From NCBI RefSeq assembly GCF_012295615.1, contig NZ_CP051183.1, positions 558,501 through 622,500 of the forward strand: DNA of 64,000 nt, given 5' to 3'. The translations under genes and the position numbers were made by a program. Below are positions 30,481-39,332 of this stretch, in pieces; position 1 is the first letter of the stretch, and each line of letters begins with the position of its first letter. A model generated the notes under the pieces. The model saw only the letters and a program-made list of their open reading frames with translations. It made no database searches and was not told where the DNA came from. This stretch comes from Bermanella marisrubri. GTDB taxonomy: Bacteria; Pseudomonadota; Gammaproteobacteria; Pseudomonadales; Oceanobacteraceae.

Positions 30481-30560
30481 TGCTTATGCCATGTGCTGGC
30501 TCAGTTGAATAGAAGTTTGCTATAGTGGGGCCACTTCCTTGAGACTGGAGAGCACGCTTT

Positions 30561-31037
30561 ATGAATCAACGATATTCAAGAATCGCTACCTTTTGTTTGG
30601 TATTTTTTTCCCTTTTAGGTACGAATCAGGCTGTAGCAGATTTAACGGCAAAAGACGGCTGGGTACGAGCACTACCGCCCACACAACCTAATACAGCGGC
30701 GTTTTTAACGCTTAGTAACAGTGGTGAAAAGTCTATCGTTCTTGTCGATGTTCGATCTGAGGCCGCTAAAAAAGTTGAGTATCATAGCCACAAAAAACAA
30801 GCATCAGGTATGATGGCTATGCGTCAAGAGAAAAGCATCACTATTGCTCCCGGCGCGGAGTTTGTTTTTAAGCCTGGTAGCTATCACATTATGCTTATGG
30901 GGTTAACGAAGCCTCTGAAAAGCGGTAATGAAGTGAACATAACTCTAGTGTCACAATCTGGAACCGAATATCCAATTACCTTGCCAGTGAAAAGTCCTAT
31001 GGACGAACAGAACCATCAACATCATCACCACCATTAG
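30561..31037 (+). CDS. PCu(A)C family periplasmic copper chaperone
   Basis: Delivers Cu(I) to the CuA site of cytochrome oxidase. Signal peptide ending near residue 26 (GTNQAVA), then the beta-sandwich domain with the copper motif H...M...H-x-M: VEYHSHKKQASGMMAM and later SYHIMLMG. The C-terminus is a natural histidine tail (NHQHHHHH), which could bind extra metal. 158 residues. It is followed after 9 bases by the DUF2333 gene. Confidence 0.93.
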   Translation: MNQRYSRIATFCLVFFSLLGTNQAVADLTAKDGWVRALPPTQPNTAAFLTLSNSGEKSIVLVDVRSEAAKKVEYHSHKKQASGMMAMRQEKSITIAPGAEFVFKPGSYHIMLMGLTKPLKSGNEVNITLVSQSGTEYPITLPVKSPMDEQNHQHHHHH

Positions 31038-31046
31038 AGGTTTATT

Positions 31047-32063
31047 GTGAATAAACAAAGTCTAGAGAATTGGTTAGACGCCAGTTGGATGATACGAGCA
31101 TTCGTAGGATCGATTGCCGTTTATCTTTTGGTCGCCGTGGTGCTCGGTTTTATTTGGTCGGATGAACCTGAACCGTTTTCTGTTACAAACGTGACAGCGG
31201 ATTACGCAGAACAAGAACAGCAATCAGTGGTTACTGGTTACACCACATCGATTACGTTGATGAAAGTAGCAGAAACACTGCTGCAAAAATCGGGCGGCTA
31301 CTTGACGAATGATATTTTACCCCCGGGGTTGTGGCTCGATAATATTCCCCACTGGGAGTACGGAGTATTGGTTCAAGTGCGAGACTTGAGTCGAGCTTTG
31401 CGTAAAGATTTTAGTCGAAGCCAAAGTCAAAGCACAGAGAACCTAGATTTAGCCGTTGCAGAGCCCCAATTCCACTTTGACAACAATTCTTGGGCTTTAC
31501 CTGATAGTGAGGGAGAGTATCAGCGTGGTATAGATAAATTAGCGAGTTATGCTCACGATCTCGCCGATAATCAACAAAGCGCTCAGTTCTTTGCTCGTGC
31601 CGATAATTTACGGCAGTGGCTTAAAGATGTTGAAACTCGACTAGGCTCTCTAAGCCAGCGTTTGAGTGCAAGCGTTGGACAAAAGAGAATCAACATCGAC
31701 TTAGCAGGAAATACTGCCAATCATCAGAGTACAGAAAACGATGATGAATTTGTTGCAAAAACCCCGTGGACAGAGATTGATGATGTTTTCTATGAGGCAC
31801 GGGGAACCACTTGGGCACTGATGCACTTCCTCAAAGCAGTGGAAGTCGATTTTGCAGATATTTTGCATAAGAAAAATGCACTGGTCAGTGTTAAGCAAAT
31901 TGTTAGGGAGCTTGAGGCTACACAGGAAGAAATCTGGTCTCCTGTCATTCTTAACGGCAGTGGATTTGGTTTGACGGCAAATCACTCTTTGGTTATGGCC
32001 TCCTACATTGCACGGGCTAACGCAGCGATTATTGATCTACGCCGATTATTATCCGAGGGATAA
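31047..32063 (+). CDS. DUF2333 family membrane-anchored protein
   Basis: 338 residues with one N-terminal membrane helix (about 17-37, IRAFVGSIAVYLLVAVVLGF) and a large soluble, probably periplasmic, helical region. The blocks GGYLTNDILPPGLWLDNIPHWEYG and WEYGVLVQVRDLSRALRKDFSRSQSQS are the hallmark of DUF2333. Function unknown. Starts at a GTG. Cotranscription with the copper chaperone is likely from the 9-base gap. Confidence 0.9.
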   Translation: MNKQSLENWLDASWMIRAFVGSIAVYLLVAVVLGFIWSDEPEPFSVTNVTADYAEQEQQSVVTGYTTSITLMKVAETLLQKSGGYLTNDILPPGLWLDNIPHWEYGVLVQVRDLSRALRKDFSRSQSQSTENLDLAVAEPQFHFDNNSWALPDSEGEYQRGIDKLASYAHDLADNQQSAQFFARADNLRQWLKDVETRLGSLSQRLSASVGQKRINIDLAGNTANHQSTENDDEFVAKTPWTEIDDVFYEARGTTWALMHFLKAVEVDFADILHKKNALVSVKQIVRELEATQEEIWSPVILNGSGFGLTANHSLVMASYIARANAAIIDLRRLLSEG

Positions 32064-32147
32064 ATTTTAGGGGTTGGTATAGCAAGCAGACAAAACTCTT
32101 CTACACTTAAAATTGTCTGCCAATGTTGAATAGGAAACGGAGTTTCA

Positions 32148-32438
32148 ATGGCCAACCCATCATACGATGAATATGTAGAAGAATTATATAATCGCTTACA
32201 AAAACTGCAAAATCACTATATTGCTGAGCAAAATCCCAATGCTCAAATGGTTGGTCCGCTACTTGCGCTGACCATGCTTGTGAAGAGTGATTTACTGCCA
32301 TTCGCAAGGGATCGTTATAAAAGTATGGAATTGGGTCCGCAATGGAAAATTGCTGAGGACCACCTGCTTGAGTTACGAAGTGATGTAGAGTCCATGCTAG
32401 CAGGTCCCAACGCTTTCTATAATCGAAAAGCAGGATAG
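32148..32438 (+). CDS. Hypothetical protein, 96 aa
   Basis: Small soluble helical protein with no recognised family. Good ribosome site (AACGGAG) before the ATG. The central segment NAQMVGPLLALTMLVKSDLLPF is amphipathic to moderately hydrophobic, and the rest is charged. It sits between DUF2333 and rsuA. Coding potential is supported by ribosome site, position and spacing only. Confidence 0.7.
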   Translation: MANPSYDEYVEELYNRLQKLQNHYIAEQNPNAQMVGPLLALTMLVKSDLLPFARDRYKSMELGPQWKIAEDHLLELRSDVESMLAGPNAFYNRKAG

Positions 32439-32507
32439 GTTAGCGGACCATAACTTGATACACTATGGCTTGCAAAGCCAGTGTATCAAAGGTATCGCCA
32501 AAGCCGC

Positions 32508-33218
32508 ATGCGACTCGACAAATTCCTTGCTAACTACTCATCCCTCAGCCGAACTGAAGCTACCAAGGCGCTAAAGCAGAAACGCGTTTTAGTTAATGGC
32601 GATCTTGTCAAAACCGGCTCCCACAAAGTGGCTAATGACGATCAAGTTTGGCTTGATGGTAGACGGATTGAAATGAACACAGCCGTGTATTTCATGATGA
32701 ATAAACCGGCCAATTATCTTTGTGCGAACGCCGATCCACAGCATGCCCTTGTTTTTGATTTAATTGACGAAGCGAGTACCTACGTTTTACATACAGTGGG
32801 ACGCTTAGATCTGGATACCACCGGGCTATTGCTTATTACTGACGATGGCCAATGGTCTCATCGTTTGACCTCTCCTAAACATCATATCCCTAAAACTTAC
32901 CGGGTTTGGTTAGATGAGCCACTCGTTGCGGATGCAGAGATTCAATGTGAGCAAGGGTTACTACTGCGATCTGAATCCAAGCCTACATTACCTGCTGAAT
33001 TAAATCGGATAACAGACACAGAGGTGTTGATCACAATATCGGAGGGTCGTTATCACCAAGTTAAGCGTATGTTTGCTGCCATGGGTAATCGCGTGGTAAG
33101 ACTGCACAGAGAACGTATTGGGCCCCTTGAGTTGGATCCTAATTTAGCGCCTGGCGAATACCGCTCTTTAACTCAACAAGAATTAGACGTACTCGGTATC
33201 GCTAATACCGATTTGTGA
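32508..33218 (+). CDS. rsuA: 16S rRNA pseudouridine-516 synthase
   Basis: An N-terminal S4 RNA-binding domain (MRLDKFLANYSSLSRTEA, VLVNGDLVKTGSHKV) and a catalytic pseudouridine-synthase domain with the Asp in VGRLDLDTTGLLLITDDG. The C-terminal motif EGRYHQVKRMFAAMGNRVVRLHRERIG is present. The ATG at 32508 (236 residues) matches the RsuA start MRLDKF; an upstream start at 32481 would be a spurious extension. Confidence 0.92.
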   Translation: MRLDKFLANYSSLSRTEATKALKQKRVLVNGDLVKTGSHKVANDDQVWLDGRRIEMNTAVYFMMNKPANYLCANADPQHALVFDLIDEASTYVLHTVGRLDLDTTGLLLITDDGQWSHRLTSPKHHIPKTYRVWLDEPLVADAEIQCEQGLLLRSESKPTLPAELNRITDTEVLITISEGRYHQVKRMFAAMGNRVVRLHRERIGPLELDPNLAPGEYRSLTQQELDVLGIANTDL

Positions 33219-33221
33219 TCC

Positions 33222-33266
33222 AGTTCAATTAGCATCGCGTAAGCGATTGGATAAAGAAATTGAACT
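33222..33266. repeat. Inverted repeat between rsuA and BLUF gene
   Basis: AGTTCAATT (33222-33230) pairs with AATTGAACT (33258-33266), enclosing ATCGC-GTAA-GCGAT (33234-33247). Strong potential hairpin without a T-run. It may be a weak terminator, a processing site or an operator for the BLUF gene. Confidence 0.5.
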
Positions 33267-33277
33267 AGGGGCATGTG

Positions 33278-33769
33278 ATGTATCGGCTAATATACGCCAG
33301 TGAGTCCAATATTCGGCTAGGTGAATCTGGTGTCGGCATCGAGATTGGCCGTATTTTGAGTAAATCCAAACGCAATAATCCCAAGCGAAACATTGGAGGC
33401 GTGCTTTATTACGGAGACGGTCATTTTTTCCAAGTTTTGGAGGGAGATGAGGCCGACGTGCGGACTCTCTATGACATCATATCTAGAGATGATCGTCACA
33501 CGAATGCCCGCATTATTTACCAAGAACCCATAGACGAAGCCTTGTTTGGGGATTGGTCAATGCATCTTGTTCCGAGCAAAAGCGAAATACGATCTCTGTT
33601 ATCACAAAACGGTTTTGAGCGCTTTACACCGTTTGAGTTTTCCCCGCATTTAGTAAGAGATTTAATGCTTTTGCTAAGTCAAAATGGGCAAGTAAGAACC
33701 CAACAAAATCCCAACAACAGCTTGTTATCGAGTCTAAAACGTTTCATCAGTGGTGGCTCTGCTGCCTAA
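33278..33769 (+). CDS. BLUF-domain blue-light sensor
   Basis: Flavin-binding photoreceptor consisting of a BLUF domain with a short C-terminal extension and no enzymatic output domain. The key Tyr near the start (YRLIYASES), the Gln/Asn flavin region (NIGGVLYYGDGHFFQVLEGD, Gln in FFQ) and the late Trp/Met segment (FGDWSMHLV) are all present. 163 residues from the ATG at 33278, which has AGGGGC before it. Its partner is unknown. A dodecin gene follows after about 64 bases. Confidence 0.94.
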   Translation: MYRLIYASESNIRLGESGVGIEIGRILSKSKRNNPKRNIGGVLYYGDGHFFQVLEGDEADVRTLYDIISRDDRHTNARIIYQEPIDEALFGDWSMHLVPSKSEIRSLLSQNGFERFTPFEFSPHLVRDLMLLLSQNGQVRTQQNPNNSLLSSLKRFISGGSAA

Positions 33770-33833
33770 CTTACCTCGTAACATAGGTAGGTTCTAACTA
33801 CACTGAATACACGCTTGATAAAAGGAGGTAGTC

Positions 33834-34040
33834 ATGACTGATCATGTATATAAGAAACTAGAAGTAACCGGGAGCTCAACGCAGGGTACGGATGATGCTA
33901 TTCGCAATGCCATCAAAAAGGCCAGTGAGACGGTACACAATATGGACTGGTTTGAGGTGGTTGAAACTCGCGGACATATCAAGGATGGACAAGTTGCTCA
34001 TTGGCAGGTTACCTTAAAAATCGGTTTCAGACTCGATTAA
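33834..34040 (+). CDS. Dodecin, flavin-binding
   Basis: Dodecameric flavin-storage or buffering protein. 68 residues: VYKKLEVTGSSTQGTDDAIRNA then ETVHNMDWFEVVETRGHIKDG, with the Trp that stacks on the isoalloxazine ring, and WQVTLKIGFRLD. Strong ribosome site AAAGGAGG. It lies between a BLUF photoreceptor and ChaC. Confidence 0.95.
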   Translation: MTDHVYKKLEVTGSSTQGTDDAIRNAIKKASETVHNMDWFEVVETRGHIKDGQVAHWQVTLKIGFRLD

Positions 34041-34044
34041 CAAA

Positions 34045-34620
34045 ATGAGCTTCAATACCATAGATATAAACAAGCAGAGACAAGATTTATCATCATACGA
34101 TGATGTATGGTTGTTTGGTTATGGGTCACTAATTTATAAAGTGGACTTTCCTTATATTCAAAAGCGCTCTGCGTATATCCGTGGTTGGAATAGAAAGTTT
34201 TGGCAAGGAAGCCATGATCATCGAGGTACACCGCAATCACCGGGCAGGGTGGTAACTTTAGTAGAGGCCCAATCAACAAAAAAGTGTTTTGGTGTCGCCT
34301 ATCGGGTGAGGCCTGACGTGTTCGAGCATCTAGATCATCGAGAGAAAAACGGCTATCTCCGCTATGAAGTAAACTTACATTTTCTAGATTCAGATGCTGG
34401 TTGCACAAAGGGGATAGTTTATATAGCGGATCCGGATAACGCAGCCTTTTTAGGTGATGCGTCTATTCAAGAAATTGCGAACCAAATTCACCACAGTAAA
34501 GGTCCTAGTGGTCCTAACCGAGAGTATGCAATCAAGTTAGCGCAAGCGCTTGAAGAACTCGGCTTTGATGATCAACACGTAAAAAGTATTAATCAACATC
34601 TTCAAAACCTTGAGCAGTAG
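34045..34620 (+). CDS. Gamma-glutamylcyclotransferase, ChaC family
   Basis: Predicted to cleave glutathione to 5-oxoproline and Cys-Gly in the cytosol. Substrate-binding motif VWLFGYGSLIYKVDF near residue 25 and the general-base Glu in HLDHREKNGYLRYEV near 95 are visible. 191 residues, normal. It begins 4 bases after the dodecin stop, so they are cotranscribed. A terminator follows it. Confidence 0.92.
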   Translation: MSFNTIDINKQRQDLSSYDDVWLFGYGSLIYKVDFPYIQKRSAYIRGWNRKFWQGSHDHRGTPQSPGRVVTLVEAQSTKKCFGVAYRVRPDVFEHLDHREKNGYLRYEVNLHFLDSDAGCTKGIVYIADPDNAAFLGDASIQEIANQIHHSKGPSGPNREYAIKLAQALEELGFDDQHVKSINQHLQNLEQ

Positions 34621-34623
34621 ACA

Positions 34624-34652
34624 TAAAAAAGCCGCTAAAAAGCGGCTCTTTT
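34624..34652 (+). terminator. Bidirectional terminator chaC / lipoprotein
   Basis: AAAAGCCGCT and AGCGGCTCTTTT pair across a 4-base loop, with A and T runs on the two sides. It serves the chaC operon and possibly the convergent lipoprotein gene. Confidence 0.9.
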
Positions 34653-34680
34653 AGAAGGTCATTTGACCCTAAATCACAGG

Positions 34681-35337
34681 TTAAGCTTTTGTGTCTTCTG
34701 GCTTGTTGAGAAGCTCAGCGATAATTTTATTCATCTCAGCTGGCATTTGCGCTAGTACAGCATCTTCAGACAGAGTTAGATCTTTCTCGATATAAGAAAC
34801 AATTTTCTTGGTTTCTAAATCAAGCACACCACCGAAAGCAGTCACTTTCTTCACAAATGGAATAGGAATGCCACCGGCTGAATCAACGTGCAATACGATG
34901 ACATATTTGAAGTCGTAATTAGGATCACTTAATACGCCAGCGCTTTTTAGTTTAGAGGTCAGCTTCTTCATGTTCTGATCAAGCTGAGTAGCGTATTTTT
35001 TAGCTGAACCAGTCATGGCCATTTCGTCTCGATTTACTTGGCGACGCATATTTTCGCCGAGTGTCCAAGAAAGATTGCCAACTACGCTATAAAGCTGCTG
35101 ACCGGAAATAACAGATGCGCCATATTCAGATACTGCGCCTGAAGAAATAGCTAGGCCGACCTGTGTTGTGTCACCTGGTACACCGTGTAAGCTTATTGGG
35201 AAAATGAAAGCAGGTTGATTTTTGCTTACATTTAATGGGAATTCCTGATTAGCATCCCTTTTTACCATTGAAGAACTGCAACCAACCATTGATAGAGCCA
35301 ATAGACTCGCAGCTATTGTTAATACGATTTTTTTCAT
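34681..35337 (-). CDS. Hypothetical lipoprotein
   Basis: Type II signal peptide (MKKIVLTIAASLLALSMVGC), lipidated at the Cys after MVG, with Ser residues following it (outer-membrane sorting likely). The mature part (about 195 residues) is soluble and rich in Lys, with no recognised domain; segments such as YKF-like VIVLHVDSAGGIPIPFVKKV suggest a beta-rich fold similar to DUF-type outer-membrane lipoproteins. The ATG at 35337 has AAGGAA before it, whereas a GTG at 35349 lacks one. Function unknown. Confidence 0.85.
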   Translation of the reverse strand: MKKIVLTIAASLLALSMVGCSSSMVKRDANQEFPLNVSKNQPAFIFPISLHGVPGDTTQVGLAISSGAVSEYGASVISGQQLYSVVGNLSWTLGENMRRQVNRDEMAMTGSAKKYATQLDQNMKKLTSKLKSAGVLSDPNYDFKYVIVLHVDSAGGIPIPFVKKVTAFGGVLDLETKKIVSYIEKDLTLSEDAVLAQMPAEMNKIIAELLNKPEDTKA

Positions 35338-35549
35338 GGGTTCCTTCACATCATCCTGATTAATGGGGCGGTGAAAAATAACAGTTTACATATAGTGATC
35401 AATTATTCTTGATGTAAAAACAGAGTAAAGTATTAGAAATGCAGTTTTCGACTCATGCGTAATGCTGAGTTTTGCCTGAAATTTAATCCTATGCTTTTAA
35501 GTCAATAAAATTTTCACCAAAGTATTGCGCTGAAAAAATAGGAGGTTCC

Positions 35550-37322
35550 ATGGACGGATTAACGACAGAAAACGAACATCCCTTTGAGACAAGTCGGTCG
35601 GAAGTTGCTGAAAAAGGCATGATGAAGGTTATTAAAAACGCATTATTTGTCGTCTTATTTGGCAGCGTGGTCGGCGTTGTTTCCGCTATTTTTGCTGACT
35701 TATTCGTTTATGGTTTTAAATATCTAAATCAGATTCTTAATATTAGTGCTGCCTCTCAGCATGAAAGTATTTCTTTTTGGTGGATACTGCTGGTGCCATG
35801 TATTGGTGGTTTAGTGGTAGGGTTATTTAATCGCTATATTAATCCTGATAAACCCCAAGGTCCTCCTGATGTCATTGCTGCAGCTCAGTTGGGTCATTCT
35901 CAAGTGCCGTTCAAAAGCGGTATGTCCACTGCACTCGCATCTTTTATGTCTTTAGGCTCGGGCGCTTCGGTTGGTGGTTATGGACCTATTGTTCATTTAG
36001 GTGCGACGCTTGGTGTAGCGTTTCGTAAGTTCGCTTATGGCGGCGGTGGTCATATTGCCAATATCGGTATCGGTTGTGGTGTTGCTGGAGCGATCGCTGC
36101 CGCATTTAACGCGCCCCTAGCGGGTATGTTCTTCGCTCATGAAGTGGTGCTGCGCCATTATTCGTTGCGCGCATTCGCTCCTATCACGGTTTCAGCCACC
36201 ATGGGCTATATTGTGACCGCCGTTATTCTAGAGCGCCCACCTTTATTTCAAATAGATCAAATTGGTCATCTTAATGCATGGGAATATTCATCCTTCATGC
36301 TGATTGGTGTGACAGGTGCCATGTTGGCCGTTGTGTTTATGCGTACACTTTTAAAAAGCCAGAAAATAGCTCAAGGTCTCAACATGCCAAATACGTTAAA
36401 ACCTGCATTAGCGGGGTTTGCATTGGGTTTAGTGGCATTACAGCTACCTGAATTGCTTGGGTTAGGTACAGCGTTATTACAATCCGCAATGATTCCAGAG
36501 AGTATTGAAGCGCCACAAATGGCCATGTTGCTAGTGGGCAAGCTGGTCGTAACGGCTATGTGTTTAGGTTTTGGTTTTGTTGGCGGTGTATTTAGTCCGT
36601 CGCTGGTTATTGGTGTTTTATTTGGCAGTTTGGTGGGCTTGGTGTTAGCGCCGATTATGCCTGGTGCTGCCGATTCCCTTGGTGTGTTTGCTATCTGCGG
36701 AATGGCCGCGGTGACTACGGCAGTCATAGGTGCTCCCATCAGTACTATTCTAATTATTTTAGAGCTAACACGAAATTACGAGCTAACCACAGCGGTGTTA
36801 TTGAGTGTGGTGTTCTCCAATCTGGTTTCCTATCGATTATTTGGTCGCAGCTTTTTTGATCATGTTTTAGAAAAACGTGGATTAGATTTAACCAAAGGAA
36901 GAGATGCATTACTTATTGCAAATACGAGTATTAGTGAGTCGGTACATCAGGCTTTCGTGAAAGTGGGTTTAAAAGATAAGCCCAGTGATGTATTAAATCT
37001 TATGACCTCTAACAATACGAACGTTGCTCATGTGGTTGACCAAAATGATGAGTATCAAGGGGCTGTACTATTAAGTGATATGGCGATGGCGTGCTCAGTA
37101 CAGGGCGTTCATGTTGAAGATGTTAATCGATTTATGCCAAAAATTTTAGAAGAGAATGCTTCTGTAGAACAGGGTTTGACTATCTTGCAGCAAAGCCCTC
37201 AAAAGAGTATTCCCGTCCTGAGTAGTGATAACAAATTAGTGGGAGTAGTGAACCAGCAAAGCTTACTAGGCCAATATCGTGACACACTCCACAAAGTGCG
37301 TAGTGATGAGAACGCTGCTTAG
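35550..37322 (+). CDS. ClC-family chloride channel with C-terminal CBS pair
   Basis: 590 residues: a ClC transmembrane core (about 30-450) and C-terminal CBS-type regulatory segments (about 470-580). The anion-pathway motif is LGSGASVGGYGPIVHLGATLG (135-155): Tyr144 occupies the position of the gating glutamate of the usual G-(K/R)-E-G-P. In the next block, LAGMFFAHEVVLRHY, Glu198 is followed by Val199 where exchangers have the internal proton Glu. Both changes suggest a channel or uncoupled carrier rather than a Cl/H exchanger (inference). Ribosome site AGGAGG lies before the ATG. Confidence 0.92.
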   Translation: MDGLTTENEHPFETSRSEVAEKGMMKVIKNALFVVLFGSVVGVVSAIFADLFVYGFKYLNQILNISAASQHESISFWWILLVPCIGGLVVGLFNRYINPDKPQGPPDVIAAAQLGHSQVPFKSGMSTALASFMSLGSGASVGGYGPIVHLGATLGVAFRKFAYGGGGHIANIGIGCGVAGAIAAAFNAPLAGMFFAHEVVLRHYSLRAFAPITVSATMGYIVTAVILERPPLFQIDQIGHLNAWEYSSFMLIGVTGAMLAVVFMRTLLKSQKIAQGLNMPNTLKPALAGFALGLVALQLPELLGLGTALLQSAMIPESIEAPQMAMLLVGKLVVTAMCLGFGFVGGVFSPSLVIGVLFGSLVGLVLAPIMPGAADSLGVFAICGMAAVTTAVIGAPISTILIILELTRNYELTTAVLLSVVFSNLVSYRLFGRSFFDHVLEKRGLDLTKGRDALLIANTSISESVHQAFVKVGLKDKPSDVLNLMTSNNTNVAHVVDQNDEYQGAVLLSDMAMACSVQGVHVEDVNRFMPKILEENASVEQGLTILQQSPQKSIPVLSSDNKLVGVVNQQSLLGQYRDTLHKVRSDENAA

Positions 37323-37325
37323 TTT

Positions 37326-37348
37326 GACAGCCCCCCGGGGGTGTCTGT
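37326..37348 (+). terminator. GC-rich hairpin after clc gene
   Basis: ACAGCCCCC and GGGTGTCTGT form a strong stem immediately after the clC stop. It lacks a clear T-run, so termination efficiency is uncertain. Confidence 0.4.
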
Positions 37349-37385
37349 TAGCGTATTAACTGAATACATCATTAGGAAGCAAACG

Positions 37386-37982
37386 ATGACATCAGTGTTA
37401 CAGTTTACTAAACAGGTTACATGGGTACTGGTATGTGCATTCGCGACCATGAGTTTTGCTCATGCAGAAAGTGCACAATCTGAAGAACAAGCGTCAAACC
37501 CTCGCCAAGAGCTGGGTGAGATTCAAAGTCGCATGCAAAGTATTGGCAAAGAACTACAGGCCATTCAAAAACAAGCTTTAGACGCTGATCCGGATCTGCA
37601 AAAGCAAGCGGAAGAATATGACCAGCTTGTGAAAGATACGATGCAAGAGCTAGGCACTGACATCGAACAGGTACAAGGTCGTTTGCAAGAAATCGCTCAG
37701 CAGGCAAAAACGCAAGCACAAGAGCTGACGCAAGAGCAACGTCAAGCATTGCAAAAAGAGTATCAAGAAAAGCGTCAGCAATTGCGTAGTGTGCAGCAGC
37801 AAGCAATGCAAAACGAAACCGTTCAAGAAGCCGGTCAAGAGCTAAGCGAGGCAGTAAAAGCGGGTATGAGTGAAATAGATGAAACCAGCGAAGAGCTATT
37901 CGCAGAGCTGCAAGAATTGCGTTCTGAGTATAAAGAGCTAATGCAGGAAATGATGCAGGCTCAGCAAAACCAGCAGTCTTAA
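37386..37982 (+). CDS. Exported coiled-coil protein
   Basis: Signal peptide (to about residue 28, SFAHA), then about 170 residues that are almost entirely helical, very rich in Gln and Glu with heptad-like spacing (QELGEIQSRMQSIGKELQ, LTQEQRQALQKEYQEKRQQ). No family recognised. The ATG at 37386 with AGGAAG is chosen because it starts the signal peptide. Expected to be periplasmic, perhaps a chaperone or spacer of Spy/Skp type by composition only. A convergent antisense frame here is a shadow. Confidence 0.82.
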   Translation: MTSVLQFTKQVTWVLVCAFATMSFAHAESAQSEEQASNPRQELGEIQSRMQSIGKELQAIQKQALDADPDLQKQAEEYDQLVKDTMQELGTDIEQVQGRLQEIAQQAKTQAQELTQEQRQALQKEYQEKRQQLRSVQQQAMQNETVQEAGQELSEAVKAGMSEIDETSEELFAELQELRSEYKELMQEMMQAQQNQQS

Positions 37983-38002
37983 TCATCATCTAAGCCACAA
38001 AC

Positions 38003-38040
38003 AAAAAAAGCCCTTCGAAAAAATTCGAAGGGCTTTTTTA
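38003..38040. terminator. Bidirectional terminator
   Basis: AAAAAAAGCCCTTCGAA and TTCGAAGGGCTTTTTT pair around a short A-rich loop. It separates the coiled-coil gene from the convergent acyl-CoA dehydrogenase gene and serves both. Confidence 0.93.
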
Positions 38041-38093
38041 ATGCCTATAGGCTTTGCAAATACTGCTTTGGATCTTTGGAATCCTAGAGTCTG

Positions 38094-39239
38094 TTAACCA
38101 AGCTCTGCACGGGCAACGATTTCTTTCATGATTTCGTTAGTGCCAGCATAGATTTTTTGCACTCGGCTATCGGCCCACGCACGTGCGATTGGGTATTCGG
38201 TCATATAACCATAACCGCCATGCAGCTGCACACATTCATCCATAACTTTAAACTGCAAGTCGGTAGTGATTTGTTTTAAGCCTGCTGCGGTTGGTATATC
38301 AAGTTTTTTATCCAAGTGAAGTTCAAGACAAAAATCCGTATAAGCTCGCATGGCATTGGTTTCGGTAATCAGTTCCGCCATTTTAAAGCGCGTATTCTGG
38401 AACTTACAAATTGGCTTACCGAATGCTTTACGCTCTTTAATATAATCTTTGGTCCAATCAAGCGCCGCTTCACAGGCAGCCACTGCGGTTAATGCGACCA
38501 GAAGGCGTTCTTGTGGAAGCTCTTGCATCAGTGCCATGAATCCTGTGCCTTCTTGGCCACCTAATAAATTTTCCGCAGGTACTTTTACATCGTTGAAAAA
38601 GAGTTCTGAGGTATCCTGAGCTTTCATACCGATTTTATCCAGGTTGCTGCCTTTTTCGAAACCATCCCACTGGGTTTCTACCAAGAATAGGCTGATACCT
38701 GCGGCGCCTTTTGACGGATCGGTTTTAGCCACGACAATGACCAAATCTGCCATTTGGCCATTAGTAATAAAAGTCTTCGAACCATTTAAGACATAATGGT
38801 CGCCATTTTTCACTGCAGTGGATTTAACGCCTTGTAAATCGGAGCCTGCTCCTGGCTCTGTCATGGCGATAGCGCCAATCATTTCACCGGTAATGAGTTT
38901 TGGAATGTATTTTTGCTTTTGTTCTTCGTTACCCCAGTTCTGGATATAGGGCATAACAATATCACTGTGCAAAGGCCAGCCGATACCTGAGCAACCGGTA
39001 CGCGAAATTTCTTCCATAACTACCGCGCTATAGCGGAAATCACAGCCCAAACCACCATAAGCTTCAGGGGCGGTGGGACATAAGAAACCCATTTCACCGC
39101 CTTTTAACCAGAGCTCACGGCTTACCTGCCCGTCTTTTTCCCACTGCTCATGAAACGGCACGGCTTCTTTATCGAGAAACTTTCTTACGCTGTCGCGAAA
39201 GCCTTCTAAATCACTATCAAACAGTTTACGTGGAAGCAT
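38094..39239 (-). CDS. Acyl-CoA dehydrogenase, long-chain (LCAD) type
   Basis: FAD flavoenzyme that oxidises acyl-CoA to enoyl-CoA. 381 residues from the ATG at 39239, which has AGAGGTAG before it; an upstream frame to 39335 is not credible. FAD motifs AIAMTEPGAGSDLQGVKSTA and FITNGQMADLVIVVAKT are present. At the C-terminus the usual YEGT catalytic Glu is replaced (YAGTNEIMKEI), while ELPQERLLVALTAVA carries the alternative catalytic Glu of LCAD and isovaleryl-CoA-type enzymes. Divergent from the AraC gene. Confidence 0.92.
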   Translation of the reverse strand: MLPRKLFDSDLEGFRDSVRKFLDKEAVPFHEQWEKDGQVSRELWLKGGEMGFLCPTAPEAYGGLGCDFRYSAVVMEEISRTGCSGIGWPLHSDIVMPYIQNWGNEEQKQKYIPKLITGEMIGAIAMTEPGAGSDLQGVKSTAVKNGDHYVLNGSKTFITNGQMADLVIVVAKTDPSKGAAGISLFLVETQWDGFEKGSNLDKIGMKAQDTSELFFNDVKVPAENLLGGQEGTGFMALMQELPQERLLVALTAVAACEAALDWTKDYIKERKAFGKPICKFQNTRFKMAELITETNAMRAYTDFCLELHLDKKLDIPTAAGLKQITTDLQFKVMDECVQLHGGYGYMTEYPIARAWADSRVQKIYAGTNEIMKEIVARAELG

Positions 39240-39332
39240 AGCTCTACCTCTGGTTATGTCTTTATTATTGTGTTGCTTATGAGAAAAAAGCACGATTGAT
39301 AGAGGCAGTGTGGCAGTGGTGCAAATTGCGCT

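Noticed and set aside
37417..37989. 190-codon ORF antisense to the coiled-coil gene
   Set aside because: Long frame caused by Gln/Glu-rich codons on the other strand; it lacks a ribosome site, and the sense gene has a signal peptide and ribosome site.
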